This document shows, one piece after another, positions 8,153 to 16,675 of a DNA stretch of 64,000 nucleotides (position 1 is its first letter; each line of letters begins with the position of its first letter). The notes under the pieces are model-generated. The model ran no database searches. It was given only the letters and a program-made list of their open reading frames with translations, and was not told the DNA's origin. Origin of the DNA: Campylobacter concisus (GTDB lineage Bacteria > Campylobacterota > Campylobacteria > Campylobacterales > Campylobacteraceae); NCBI RefSeq assembly GCF_902460845.1, contig NZ_CABPVS010000003.1, positions 1 to 64,000 on the forward strand, read 5' to 3'. The position numbers and the translations under genes are program-made.

Positions 8153-8764
8153 ATGTCTACTGTAATCGAAATATTAATATTTTTGGTAGTTTCAGTTATT
8201 ATTTATGGTATGTATGAAAAATCTTTTAACAAATGTCTTAACCTTGGTCCTAATGAGTTTGTAGAAAGAAAATTTTTGTTAAAAGCAAGTTCCTTGGACC
8301 TTAGTAAAATATTAATTTGGGCGATATTGTTTACTACATTTATAGTAGGTTTAGTTGTTCATTTTTCCAACAATCTCACCTTAGCTCTTTCTGCTGGCAT
8401 AATTGTTTTTATTGTGTATGCCATATATATAATGAAGATGTTTATCTTTTATATAGGGAGTGGAATAATCATAACACAACAAAGGGTTATAGTGATTAAA
8501 TCATTTAAGCCAACCAGTTTTAATATAGAGGAAATATCATATGTTGAAGTTACTGATGCAGCAGCAGACGGAGGTCTCATAACAAAAGATAAAAAAACAA
8601 CATACGTAATAACAATAATGGATATAAATGGCAAACGAGAGACTCTGGAAAATTTTCCTGACGCAAATATAGCCAGACTAGAGATAATACAAATTCAAAG
8701 CACGCGAGCAAGAGAACTAGAGCGAGAATTGGAGCGTTTAAAATCACAAAACAATCAAAACTAA
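8153..8764 (+). CDS. Membrane protein with bacterial PH-like domain
   Basis: The 203-residue product has three hydrophobic segments (about 4-20, 54-74 and 76-100). A bacterial PH-like segment follows: GSGIIITQQRVIVIKSF, then ISYVEVTDA and TYVITIMDINGKRETLENF. This is the strand pattern of bPH domains of the YdbT/YvbH kind. The C-terminus is a charged helix (RARELERELERLKSQ). It likely resides in the inner membrane with the PH part in the cytoplasm. It follows the exported Cys-rich protein by 10 bases and a hairpin lies 14 bases after its stop. Role unknown. Confidence 0.65.
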   Translation: MSTVIEILIFLVVSVIIYGMYEKSFNKCLNLGPNEFVERKFLLKASSLDLSKILIWAILFTTFIVGLVVHFSNNLTLALSAGIIVFIVYAIYIMKMFIFYIGSGIIITQQRVIVIKSFKPTSFNIEEISYVEVTDAAADGGLITKDKKTTYVITIMDINGKRETLENFPDANIARLEIIQIQSTRARELERELERLKSQNNQN

Positions 8765-8777
8765 ATTTGGTATATTT

Positions 8778-8812
8778 GCTATTTTAGGCACTGCATAAAT
8801 GCCTAAAATAGC
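8778..8812 (+). terminator. Perfect 12-bp hairpin after the PH-domain gene
   Basis: GCTATTTTAGGC (8778-8789) and its exact complement (8801-8812) flank an 11-base loop. No strong T-run follows on the plus strand, so it may be a weak terminator or a processing/stability hairpin. The rest of the gap to 9036 is very AT-rich with no gene seen. Confidence 0.5.
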
Positions 8813-9036
8813 ATAAGATCACCTTTATTTTGCAAGGTCACATATGGCTTTGCAACCTATCTTGTAGCAACCATTATCGTATTTTTTATTTATTTGAATA
8901 ATTTTTATTATTTACTTATGAATTAAATATTATTGCTTTGTTTTTTTAAAGAACTAATAAAAATATAGGTAGAATTTTAGTGAATGTAGTGTGCCAAAAC
9001 ACTGCAGGCGATATCAAAAAACTACAAGGAGAAAAC

Positions 9037-10329
9037 ATGCCGTTTGAGCTTGAATATAAAAATTTTAATGGTAGAAACAAAAAGCAACCAAATAAAAACC
9101 TTAAAATAGATCAAACACCTATTTTAAACTCTCTTGTAAATACATACGCACTATCTCTTTTTGCTAGTAATTTTTATGAGTTTGATAACGAAAATGATCT
9201 AACTATACTTAAAAAGATGGTTGATAAAAAAAGAGATAGACAGACTAAAAAATTTATGGATGAAGTTAGCAAGGTTTGCGGTAAAGATGAGTATCTAGTA
9301 GTAAATGTGCCAAGGCTTCGTGGTTACATTAAAAATTTTGATGAAAAAGATAGAAATAAGAGAAAGCATATAAATGCGATACTAAAGAAAATATATGAAG
9401 AGTTTTTTGCGCTTATAAAACTAGATCAAAATTTATTATCTAGCCAAAAACAGCATATAAATGATAAAAATAGTTACATCCTAGCTCCAAATTTCCACCT
9501 CGAAAAGCATGTAAAATCTCTAAAAAGTAGATCAATAGGCAACGATGATAAAAAATTTGCATATATGCAAGATGCTGCCTTTATAATGATGTGTTTAAGT
9601 CCAGGAGACTACTTTTGGGAGTGTAGATACACAGACTTTTCAAGTAGCCAGCTAGATGGTATGATATTTTATCTTTCAGGATATGATTATGACAAGGCAA
9701 AAGTTCAGAGATTTTTAGAACATATGAATGTGCTGATAATAAAAAAAGGCTTCGTAATGGGGCTAGACAGAGACAATCAATCGTTAGTTTTTAATAATAT
9801 GAGATCCGAAATTTTTGAGCTTGAAATTTTTAAGGATAGATATATAAGTTTTAGGAAAGATGACTCTTTGGTTATATTCTCGCCCACATTCTTTAGAAGC
9901 TTTAATAGAATTTATGATGAAATTTGGAAGATAGAGCAAAAGGTGCTAAAAATAGAAATTACCCTTGTCAAAAAACGCTTAAAATCTTTAGATGATAGCT
10001 CACTCTTAGATCCTGAGGGCATATATAAATCCCTTAAATGTGAAAATATTTTTGTATTAAATAAATTTAAAAAAGAGCTAAATAATCTAAAAAATGATCT
10101 TTCATATAGAAATTTTGAAATAAACAAAGATAGATATGCAAGGCAGTGGCTTACGGATAACATCTACGGACTCTACCTTACCGTGCATACTCCATTTAAA
10201 CACAAAGATGCTAAAGAGCTAGCTAAAATTTACTTCGAGGATTTCTTAGGTGAGAGCTTAAATTCGTTCATTAAAAAAGATAGGCTTCCCGCTTTGAGAT
10301 ATAGCATGAATGAATTTGAGACCTTATAA
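9037..10329 (+). CDS. Unrecognised 430-residue island protein
   Basis: I chose the ATG at 9037 (MPFELEYKNF) because an AAGGAG site ends 6 bases before it; a GTG at 8980 would add 19 residues. The product is charged and mostly helical, with a repeated Lys/Asp/Asn bias. Notable are an early KKQPNKNLKI segment, aromatic-rich PGDYFWECRYTDF (about 190-205) and a C-terminal YGLYLTVHTPFKHKDAK. No signal peptide, membrane segment or P-loop is seen. It precedes the ClpP-like and VirD4-like genes by about 110 bases. A role in replication or transfer of the island is possible but unproven. Confidence 0.6.
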   Translation: MPFELEYKNFNGRNKKQPNKNLKIDQTPILNSLVNTYALSLFASNFYEFDNENDLTILKKMVDKKRDRQTKKFMDEVSKVCGKDEYLVVNVPRLRGYIKNFDEKDRNKRKHINAILKKIYEEFFALIKLDQNLLSSQKQHINDKNSYILAPNFHLEKHVKSLKSRSIGNDDKKFAYMQDAAFIMMCLSPGDYFWECRYTDFSSSQLDGMIFYLSGYDYDKAKVQRFLEHMNVLIIKKGFVMGLDRDNQSLVFNNMRSEIFELEIFKDRYISFRKDDSLVIFSPTFFRSFNRIYDEIWKIEQKVLKIEITLVKKRLKSLDDSSLLDPEGIYKSLKCENIFVLNKFKKELNNLKNDLSYRNFEINKDRYARQWLTDNIYGLYLTVHTPFKHKDAKELAKIYFEDFLGESLNSFIKKDRLPALRYSMNEFETL

Positions 10330-10438
10330 TAACACTCCAAAACCACCAAGTCACAGGCTCTAGAAGCAATAGGTAGAATTTAAAGACACAGTTGCTATCT
10401 TAAACTTCTCTCACAAAAACCAAAAAAAAGGAGAGAAG

Positions 10439-10996
10439 ATGGTAGAGTTTGACAAGCTAAATTTAGCTGACATTCAAATGAGCTTACTTGCTGATAGAAA
10501 TATCTTTTTATATGGGCAGATAGATCAAGAAATTTGCCTGGCTACACAAAAGATACTTTTGTATCTCGACAGTGTAAATCAAAGCGACATAAACATATAT
10601 ATAAGTGGCCCTGGTGGCTCAATATATGATGGCTTTGGACTAATCGACTTTATGAAGACCATAAAATCACCAATCAACACTTTTTGCGTGGGTCTAGCTG
10701 CCTCTATGTCTGCGCTCATATTTTTAAACGGAGATAAACGCTATATGCTTCCAAACTCAAGCCTCATGCTTCATCAGCCTCTTGGTGGCGCATCAGGTCA
10801 GGCAAGCGACATAGAGCTGATCGCAAATCAAATTTTAAAAATCAAATCGAAAGTCAATGAGATGATAAAGGCTAATAGCAACCTAAAGATAGCAAAGATA
10901 GAACAGATCACCGATAGAGACTGCTATATAGACGCACCATTAGCCATTACTTATGGCCTAGCAAATGAAATAATATCAACTAAAAAAGGAGAATAA
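10439..10996 (+). CDS. ClpP-like serine protease (S14 family) on a mobile island
   Basis: The 185-residue product has the ClpP fold signature. It shows NIYISGPGGSIYDGFGLID (52-70), the nucleophile in GLAASMSA (S89), the histidine in LMLHQPLGG (H112), and the acid in ITDRDCYIDAPLA (D161). The length is close to housekeeping ClpP (about 190-195). No Clp ATPase is encoded in the island. The next gene, a VirD4-like ATPase, begins 1 base after its stop and must be co-translated. S14 proteases also occur as phage prohead proteases, but no capsid genes are present in this element. An AAGGAGAGAAG site precedes the ATG. Function is probably tied to DNA transfer or protein quality control of the element; this is inference. 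Confidence 0.8.
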   Translation: MVEFDKLNLADIQMSLLADRNIFLYGQIDQEICLATQKILLYLDSVNQSDINIYISGPGGSIYDGFGLIDFMKTIKSPINTFCVGLAASMSALIFLNGDKRYMLPNSSLMLHQPLGGASGQASDIELIANQILKIKSKVNEMIKANSNLKIAKIEQITDRDCYIDAPLAITYGLANEIISTKKGE

Positions 10997-10997
10997 C

Positions 10998-12545
10998 ATG
11001 TCAGTTTTTTCACTACTCAACAATACAAAAGGCGCAGCCCTCTGTGCTGCCTCAAACGCTATTAGCATACCTATTAGCTTTACACATGCAATGATAACAG
11101 GTCAAACAGGTTGCGGTAAGACCACTTCGGCGATTTTGCCAGCGATGGATGAACGTATAAAAGCAGGGCATGGTATGCTCGTCTTTGACTACAAAGGAGT
11201 TGAGCATAAAAAGGTTAAATTTTTAGCCAAGAAACATGGCAGGCTAAAAGATGTTGTAATGATAAACGTGCCATGGGGCGATAAAATAAACATAATGGAT
11301 GATGCTAGCGAGAGTTTATTAATGAATTTCTTTCAAAAGACATTTGGCACAAAGCGTGATCCTTTTTGGGGGAATTTAGCGGCAAACATCGCTACAAAGT
11401 CTCTTTCAATGATGAAAGCGATATGTGACTTTAAGGAGCAAGGTTTTTGCACCCCACATATAGAAAATAAGGTAAAAGATATGAAGCCAAACTTTGCAAA
11501 TTTATGCAAATCAACCCAGCAACTAGGTGACTTTAAAAACTTTTATGCCTTAGTTAAGCTGGTAGATGATCATGTAAAAAGTGATACAGTATTTGCAAAA
11601 GTTATAAAAAAAATATCTTTGGCTGGTTCTTTAAATGAGAAAATTTGGGCATTAGGCGAGTTTAATGAAAAATCTGAAAATTTCATACAAGCTTTTAAGG
11701 AGTATGAGGGTGTAAGAAATGATGAAGAGTCACAAAAAGCAAGGCTTTTCTCAAACTACACATTTATGCTTTTTGCCTTGCAAAGCATAGCCGACGATGA
11801 GATGCTAAACTATCATGGCAATAGCATAAGCAAGCTACTAAATGAAGGAAAGATAGTCGTTGTAAATTCTCAAGGGCTAAAAGATAGTGCGGTTGAGCTT
11901 ATGCTAAATTCCACCCTTTCAAATATGGCGCAGCGCATAGCAAATGAAGAGAAGGTGCCAGTTAGTATCTTTATAGACGAAGCGCAGCGTGTGCTAAATC
12001 ACTCAACTGATCTCCATGCTGACGTGCTAAGAGAGGCTAGGGTCGAGCTCATACTTGCCTTTCAAAACGAAGACGTGCTAAAAAGCAGCCTTGGTAGTGA
12101 CTCAAGATATAAAGAGTTGGTTGGAAATTTAACCAATCAATACTTCTTTAAAAACTCGGTCAAACAATACGCAAGCGGAGAAGATAAAGATTTTAGCAAG
12201 CTAAAAAATTTTGAGTATTATCACGATGGTAAAATTTATAAAGCCTCGCCTATATTTATAGATGAAAAGGATCTTTTAAGGGCTGAGCTGAGCTATCAAA
12301 AAGAGCTTGGCATAGGTAGTAGTTTTACTAATGTAGCTCTTGGGGATAATGAAATTTTGGTATATAACGAGCAACTATTTAAAAGGCGCTCTTTGCTCAT
12401 AAAGCAAGACATAGTGACAAAAAAGAAGTCTGAAGTGCCAGTGCTAAATAAAAAACTTGACGCACTGCTTAAAAGACTAAATGATTTAGTTCAAGAAGCA
12501 AACGAGTCAAATGACGAAGATGAAGAGCTATGGCAGGTTTTATGA
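10998..12545 (+). CDS. VirD4/TraG-like coupling ATPase
   Basis: The 515-residue product has Walker A GQTGCGKTT (35-43), followed by the MLVFDYKG strand typical of T4CP and FtsK/HerA-type motors. Walker B is SIFIDEAQR (about 324-332). Family members pump DNA or protein substrates through type IV secretion systems. Unlike VirD4 and TraD it lacks N-terminal transmembrane helices, so it resembles soluble TraG/TraC-like ATPases or membrane-anchor-less coupling proteins. With the relaxase-like gene (1096-2346) it could deliver the island to a helper secretion system. The C-terminus is acidic (ANESNDEDEELWQVL). It is co-operonic with the ClpP-like gene. Confidence 0.7.
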   Translation: MSVFSLLNNTKGAALCAASNAISIPISFTHAMITGQTGCGKTTSAILPAMDERIKAGHGMLVFDYKGVEHKKVKFLAKKHGRLKDVVMINVPWGDKINIMDDASESLLMNFFQKTFGTKRDPFWGNLAANIATKSLSMMKAICDFKEQGFCTPHIENKVKDMKPNFANLCKSTQQLGDFKNFYALVKLVDDHVKSDTVFAKVIKKISLAGSLNEKIWALGEFNEKSENFIQAFKEYEGVRNDEESQKARLFSNYTFMLFALQSIADDEMLNYHGNSISKLLNEGKIVVVNSQGLKDSAVELMLNSTLSNMAQRIANEEKVPVSIFIDEAQRVLNHSTDLHADVLREARVELILAFQNEDVLKSSLGSDSRYKELVGNLTNQYFFKNSVKQYASGEDKDFSKLKNFEYYHDGKIYKASPIFIDEKDLLRAELSYQKELGIGSSFTNVALGDNEILVYNEQLFKRRSLLIKQDIVTKKKSEVPVLNKKLDALLKRLNDLVQEANESNDEDEELWQVL

Positions 12546-12556
12546 TATGTTAATTT

Positions 12557-12581
12557 ACTCATGGGAGATTTTCCCATGAGT
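12557..12581. terminator. Bidirectional terminator-like hairpin
   Basis: ACTCATGGGA (12557-12566) pairs perfectly with TCCCATGAGT (12572-12581) across 5 bases. It lies in the 38-base gap between the plus-strand ATPase gene and the minus-strand Sel1-like gene that end towards each other. Confidence 0.7.
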
Positions 12582-12583
12582 GT

Positions 12584-12863
12584 TTAGTAGCTAAAATATT
12601 GATTAAGTATCTCAATTGCTTTCTTGTCACCTAGTTCATAGTATGCTTTATTTAGCGCGTCTCTTGCCTCTTGTTTTGCATTGGTATAATTACCATATTT
12701 GCATAATATTTCACCTAAATTTGTGCATCCCCTAGCATAATTGTAGTCATAACAAGATTTTTTTGAAGTAAGAGTATGCGGTTTGTATATTTTTTTCAAA
12801 GCCAACACCATCTCTATAGTTCACGCCAAGGTAGTTACAACATTGACAAAATTTAGTCTCCAT
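12584..12863 (-). pseudogene. Sel1-like (Hcp-type) repeat protein, frameshifted at an A7 tract
   Basis: From an ATG at 12863, with AGGGA 8 bases upstream, the minus strand reads METKFCQCCNYLGVNYRDG and continues to TAYSYFKK. It then hits a run of seven A (RC of 12755-12761) and terminates a few codons later. Losing one A restores SCYDYNYARGCTNLGEIL and the frame to 12584. The joined product has the Cys-paired SLR pattern of Helicobacter/Campylobacter Hcp proteins (YFKK..C......GC..LG). It is either a recent inactivation, a phase-variable tract or a sequencing error. There is no signal peptide, so it is short for the family. The gap 12864-12984 holds nothing else I can see. Confidence 0.55.
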
Positions 12864-12984
12864 ACTATATCCCTTTTTTATTTTTAAAGAATAGAATTAT
12901 TCAAAGCGAATAATTCTATTTAACTTTTACTAAGCTCATTCTTAAAAACTAAATATTGTCTTAATGAGTACAAGAAAACGTGGA

Positions 12985-13425
12985 TTATTTAAAACCATAT
13001 TGCATATCTATGCCTTGTGGTATTTTAAACTCACCTAAAATTTCTTTAAGCTTATCAAGTTTTTTATTGAATTTTTGATAAATTTCATCAAATTCCTCTT
13101 TGTCCGTGCAGCCTATGGACTGACAGAAAAGTCCAACCAACTTGATCCTGATCTTAAAGACTTCATCGTATAGCTCTTTACAAAAATTATAGACATCTTG
13201 ATAGGTCCATGCTTCGGCCTTTTTACCACCCACGGTGTAATTACTCGTTTCTGTAGTAAATTCTCCAAAATATGAACCACTTAAAACAAAAGGACATTCT
13301 TGTTTTAAGCCCTTGATCGTCGCATCAAGCCAGTCATTAATAGTCTCAAACGGATCATCAAATATATAAAGTTCCTCCGAACAAGCAGGTCTGAACAAAA
13401 GTTCATTATTATGAATTGTTATCAT
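12985..13425 (-). CDS. Unknown protein translationally coupled to second recombinase
   Basis: The 146-residue product begins MITIHNNELL and includes a C-terminal helical region (DEIYQKFNKKLDKLKEILGE). Its ATG overlaps the recombinase stop (ATGA, 13422-13425), so it is translated with that gene. No signal peptide or membrane segment is evident. I do not recognise the family. Coupling to a recombinase suggests an accessory such as a directionality or target-selection factor, but this is inference. Confidence 0.55.
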   Translation of the reverse strand: MITIHNNELLFRPACSEELYIFDDPFETINDWLDATIKGLKQECPFVLSGSYFGEFTTETSNYTVGGKKAEAWTYQDVYNFCKELYDEVFKIRIKLVGLFCQSIGCTDKEEFDEIYQKFNKKLDKLKEILGEFKIPQGIDMQYGFK

Positions 13426-15050
13426 TTTTTACCCTTTTTATTATTTTTATTTGATTTAATATGTGGTATCTTATTATTTGGTATGTCCAAGTATTTGAAA
13501 ATATCTGAATATTCATCAAATGCTTTCATGATTCTTTGTTTTAGTTTCAAAAAGTCAGACTTGGCGTATATGTCAAGAGCGTCGGAGAGATCGTAACCTA
13601 GCATTCCTTTAATTAGGTCATTATATTGTTCGAGACTCTTTCTATTGTTTTTATTTATATTGTGTCCTAATTCATCTGCAGCATTTACAATGGAGCCACT
13701 TATGTTGTTTATACGATCATACTCTACTACTCTCTTAGCAAAGTTGCCTCTCAAACGATGATCACTAATTTTTTTATCGCCTATAACTTTATTTATGCAA
13801 CCATTGGCTTTCTTATTAAAAGACTTTATTGTAGGGTATTTTTCTTTTATGGCTTTAACCCATTTATAATTATGTAAGTCTTTGATATTTTCATGTAGGA
13901 CAATTACTCTTTTGGATTCACTACTGTATTTGCCTTTTGCTGTATCTATAATGACATAATTGTATGTTTGTCCATTTACTGTCTCTGTTTTGAAACTATT
14001 CTCATTCAACCTAAAAAATTCCTCCATACGAAGTCCAACATGTAGCTTGAACCGAAAATAGTCCAACACCTCTTTTTCGATGCCATGTTGCCCTAAAAAT
14101 AATAATTTCAGTTCATCTTCAGTAAAATTTCTCTTAGTAGTTTTTTCGTTAATAGAAAAACGTATAAGCGATGTTTTACTAAAATAATTAGTTTCAATAA
14201 GACCTAGCTTTACGGCTCTTTCAAAAATATTTGAAAGAAACCCGACTATATTATTCACTCTCTTTTCACTACGTTTTCGTGAGCCATCTTTAGAATTTAA
14301 AAGACCATCTTGAAACTCTTCGGAGATAATTAAATTTATATCATTTATGCTAATACTCTTACTATCAAGAAAATCTTGAAGTAGTTTTGATACCAATCTG
14401 TATTCTTTTTTTGTACTTTCACTAAGTTTTTGTCGTGATCCAACACTTTCTATATAGTTTTCAACTAAATCTTTGACTGTTGATATATTTAGTGAATCTT
14501 TGTCAGGTTTGATTGGTTTTATTTTTGTTCTCTCTTTCTTTGTGGCATAGTTTGATATCTCTGACACAATATAATGTGGCACAAAAGCACCAAGAACAAT
14601 AAGCCCGCCTTTTACTTCTACTGTATTGCCACTAGAAATTTCTTTAGCATTCTTCTTTTTCTTATAGGCTAGTTTTTTCTCTGGTGTAGCTGGATAAAAA
14701 CTATTTATTATCTTCTCTACAGGCAAGTCATTATCTATTGGGACGATAGGTCTTTGGGTAGTATCAGTCCTTGAATTTAAGGCACCAAATCGCTCGTCCA
14801 TTATATCTTTAAACTTTTTAGTTCCAAACAAATGGACAGAGTATGGAAATAGATTAAAAAGATGACAACATATTTTTAACCAGTAGTTTTTACCCTTATC
14901 ACTTGTGGCTCTTTCATACCCCTTTCCAAGGCAATAATTTATATCATCAGATAGTAGTTTTGGATCATTTTGATAATGAAACTTTATTGCTAGATGATTT
15001 AATTCATTAAAATCATCGACTTCAAGTAGTTTTTTAATCTCTTTATTCAT
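13422..15050 (-). CDS. Second tyrosine recombinase of element 1
   Basis: The 542-residue product has all expected catalytic motifs in its C-terminal third. They are R in HVGLRMEEF, K in TAKGKYSSESKR, H and R in DHRLRGNFAK, H in ELGHN, and Y in LEQYND. The SAM-like core-binding region is around 195-290 (VKDLVENYIESVGSRQK). The N-terminal 190 residues include an extra region not found in the neighbouring integrase. It shares HRLRGNFAK with the adjacent recombinase, so the two are related. It lies 30 bases downstream of that gene and overlaps the next by 4 bases. Whether it acts in integration or in another rearrangement is unknown. Confidence 0.8.
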   Translation of the reverse strand: MNKEIKKLLEVDDFNELNHLAIKFHYQNDPKLLSDDINYCLGKGYERATSDKGKNYWLKICCHLFNLFPYSVHLFGTKKFKDIMDERFGALNSRTDTTQRPIVPIDNDLPVEKIINSFYPATPEKKLAYKKKKNAKEISSGNTVEVKGGLIVLGAFVPHYIVSEISNYATKKERTKIKPIKPDKDSLNISTVKDLVENYIESVGSRQKLSESTKKEYRLVSKLLQDFLDSKSISINDINLIISEEFQDGLLNSKDGSRKRSEKRVNNIVGFLSNIFERAVKLGLIETNYFSKTSLIRFSINEKTTKRNFTEDELKLLFLGQHGIEKEVLDYFRFKLHVGLRMEEFFRLNENSFKTETVNGQTYNYVIIDTAKGKYSSESKRVIVLHENIKDLHNYKWVKAIKEKYPTIKSFNKKANGCINKVIGDKKISDHRLRGNFAKRVVEYDRINNISGSIVNAADELGHNINKNNRKSLEQYNDLIKGMLGYDLSDALDIYAKSDFLKLKQRIMKAFDEYSDIFKYLDIPNNKIPHIKSNKNNKKGKK

Positions 15051-15079
15051 GAGAAAATCCTTTATTGGTATTTTTACTA

Positions 15080-16390
15080 CTAATTATATCTTTTGCGATA
15101 AAAATTTTTGCTAGCACTAAAAATCAAAAAATTAAAGATTTCAAGCCCCTTTAATGCCTCTTTTTTAGCCTTTAGAGATACTCCCTTTGCATATGTATCA
15201 GTTGCTAGGTCTGTGCTATGACCCAAAAGAACTGAAGTCAAGTCTGCTAGAGAATTTTCCAAACAATAGTCTTTAATAGCTTTTGCAAAATTGCCACGCA
15301 GTCTATGAAAGCTGACATTCGCATTTGGGATAGATTTATGAATATACCTATTTAGGCGCTTTCCGAAATAATCACTACTCTCTTTTCCTTTCTTGATTTG
15401 CTCTAGCCACTTTAAGTCAGCCAAATACTCAATATTCTTATGCAGCGGAATTTGCCTATATTTGCTGAGGCCTCCTTTTTGCTTGGCAGTCTTAACATTT
15501 ATAAATTTTATACCATCTTCTTCACCTATGCTTTTGCTATCAAGTTGCCAAATTTCATTAAGCCTTAGCCCAGTATGAAGAGCAAACATCATATAGTTTC
15601 GTAGATCAAGCCTTTTTGTGTCAAAAACTATTTTTAATTCATCTAGACTAAAGTTGTCTTTTGGTGACTTCTCGTCAGCCGAAATTTTAAAAGATGTAAG
15701 CATTTTAAATGGATTTGTCGTAAGCTTGCCCATCTTTATGGCATAGTTAAAGAGCCTTTTTGAGTAAGATGTGTAGTTGTTGATGGTCTTTTTGTTAAGC
15801 TTTTTGTTTGCTAGAGTTGTTTGAAAATTTTCAGCATCGTTGTAGCTAAACTCTTTACCTTGATGATCTTTAAAAAACTCATCCAAGAGCTTGCCAGTTT
15901 TAACATAATAGCCCTTTGTTTTATCACTGGATTTTAGCTTTAAACACTCTGTTTGCACGTATCTTTTAGCTACTGCTTCAAAAGATAGTGATGAACCTAA
16001 AGATACATCCAATAATGTTTTGGGCTCTTTTAAGGTATGCTTTTCTTCTAGTGTTGCCAGATTATAAAATTTAGCTATCACATCTTGTGACAGCTCTTTA
16101 TATTCGCTAACATCTAAAAATATGCCATTTTGTTTAATGCGCCGTTCATTTTGCATTTTGATGTTTATTAAGACTCTTAGGTTTTTAGAGTTTGTATGTA
16201 TTGTGGTTATCTTATTAGCAAGAGCTTCGTTGGCTGCGGCTTTTATAGATTTTGCCAGTCTTACTGCCTCATCTAAATCTTTTGTGAAAAGGCAAAATTT
16301 AATAGTTAGCTTTTTGCCATCTTTAAGAGCGGTATCAAAAAAGTAGAAATTTGGTCTGTTTGCTATCTTAGTAATTAGCTTAGAACTCAT
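15080..16390 (-). CDS. int: Tyrosine integrase of element 1
   Basis: The 436-residue product carries the catalytic set R in HTGLRLNEI, K in KTAKQKGG, H and R in FHRLRGNFAK, H in LLGHSTD and Y in TDTYAKG. The core-binding domain lies at about 135-240. It is next to the att copy at 16537 and to the repeat pair at 16408-16442, the expected position for the enzyme that inserted this island in tRNA-Ser. It probably catalyses site-specific recombination between the tRNA 3' end and the island att. The second recombinase gene follows 29 bases downstream. Confidence 0.9.
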   Translation of the reverse strand: MSSKLITKIANRPNFYFFDTALKDGKKLTIKFCLFTKDLDEAVRLAKSIKAAANEALANKITTIHTNSKNLRVLINIKMQNERRIKQNGIFLDVSEYKELSQDVIAKFYNLATLEEKHTLKEPKTLLDVSLGSSLSFEAVAKRYVQTECLKLKSSDKTKGYYVKTGKLLDEFFKDHQGKEFSYNDAENFQTTLANKKLNKKTINNYTSYSKRLFNYAIKMGKLTTNPFKMLTSFKISADEKSPKDNFSLDELKIVFDTKRLDLRNYMMFALHTGLRLNEIWQLDSKSIGEEDGIKFINVKTAKQKGGLSKYRQIPLHKNIEYLADLKWLEQIKKGKESSDYFGKRLNRYIHKSIPNANVSFHRLRGNFAKAIKDYCLENSLADLTSVLLGHSTDLATDTYAKGVSLKAKKEALKGLEIFNFLIFSASKNFYRKRYN

Positions 16391-16407
16391 GATAGAGCCT
16401 GTCTATT

Positions 16408-16442
16408 TTCTGTAACAAAAGTGCAAATTTTCTGTAACAAAA
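16408..16442. repeat. Candidate integrase arm-type sites, right end of element 1
   Basis: Two direct copies of TTCTGTAACAAA start at 16408 and 16430. They lie between the start of the integrase gene (16390) and the att copy (16537) and match the pair at 352-384. They could also let the integrase repress its own promoter. Confidence 0.5.
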
Positions 16443-16536
16443 CTGATTTGTCTGAAATTTAGGACAAAAATATCTGCTAATAAACGTAGCTAAAACGCCG
16501 AAATTTAGGGAAGTTGGAAAGAAAAATATTGTGTTG

Positions 16537-16560
16537 GTGGCGGACAGAGAGGGATTTGAA
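16537..16560. other. Internal attachment site copy between the two elements
   Basis: Twenty-four bases are identical to 51309-51332 at the 3' end of tRNA-Ser. The flanks differ on both sides. It separates the integrase end of element 1 from the terminal structural gene of the prophage. The core common to all three copies is the 18 bases beginning GTGGCGGACAGAG. Confidence 0.8.
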
Positions 16561-16603
16561 AAATTAACTTTTAATACGCAATAGACATCATTTTAAAAAT
16601 ATT

Positions 16604-16629
16604 AGTCAGCTAAAAGGTCAGCAAAAAAG
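16604..16629. repeat. Candidate integrase arm-type sites, left end of prophage
   Basis: Two adjacent copies of a TCAGC(T)AAAA motif sit 44 bases inside the internal att copy. The same tandem pair occurs at 51157-51179 next to the tRNA. The motif differs from the TTCTGTAACAA pair of element 1, consistent with two integrases that do not share arm sites. Confidence 0.5.
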
Positions 16630-16675
16630 ATATTTTCTTTTAAAATTTAGAGTATTTTTAAAGAATTATACCATT

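Larger units (their letters stand above)
214..16560. mobile_element. Element 1: probable integrative mobilizable island in tRNA-Ser
   Basis: Seen: partial copies of the tRNA-Ser 3' end bound the segment (214-239 and 16537-16560). A tyrosine integrase gene (15080-16390) lies next to the right copy. Paired TTCTGTAACAA repeats occur just inside both ends (352-384 and 16408-16442). Contents are a relaxase-like gene, a VirD4/TraG-like ATPase, a toxin-antitoxin pair and an McrBC system, with no type IV secretion channel genes. Inference: the island can be mobilized by a helper conjugation system but does not encode its own mating pore. The left boundary assumes no further tandem element lies beyond the window. 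Confidence 0.75.

Noticed and set aside
9037-10329. Plasmid-type replication initiator
   Set aside because: Size and position would fit, but I see no winged-helix or Rep motifs and no iterons nearby, so it is left as unknown.
10439-10996. ClpP-like gene as a phage prohead protease
   Set aside because: No capsid, portal or terminase genes lie in element 1; the neighbour is a transfer-type ATPase.
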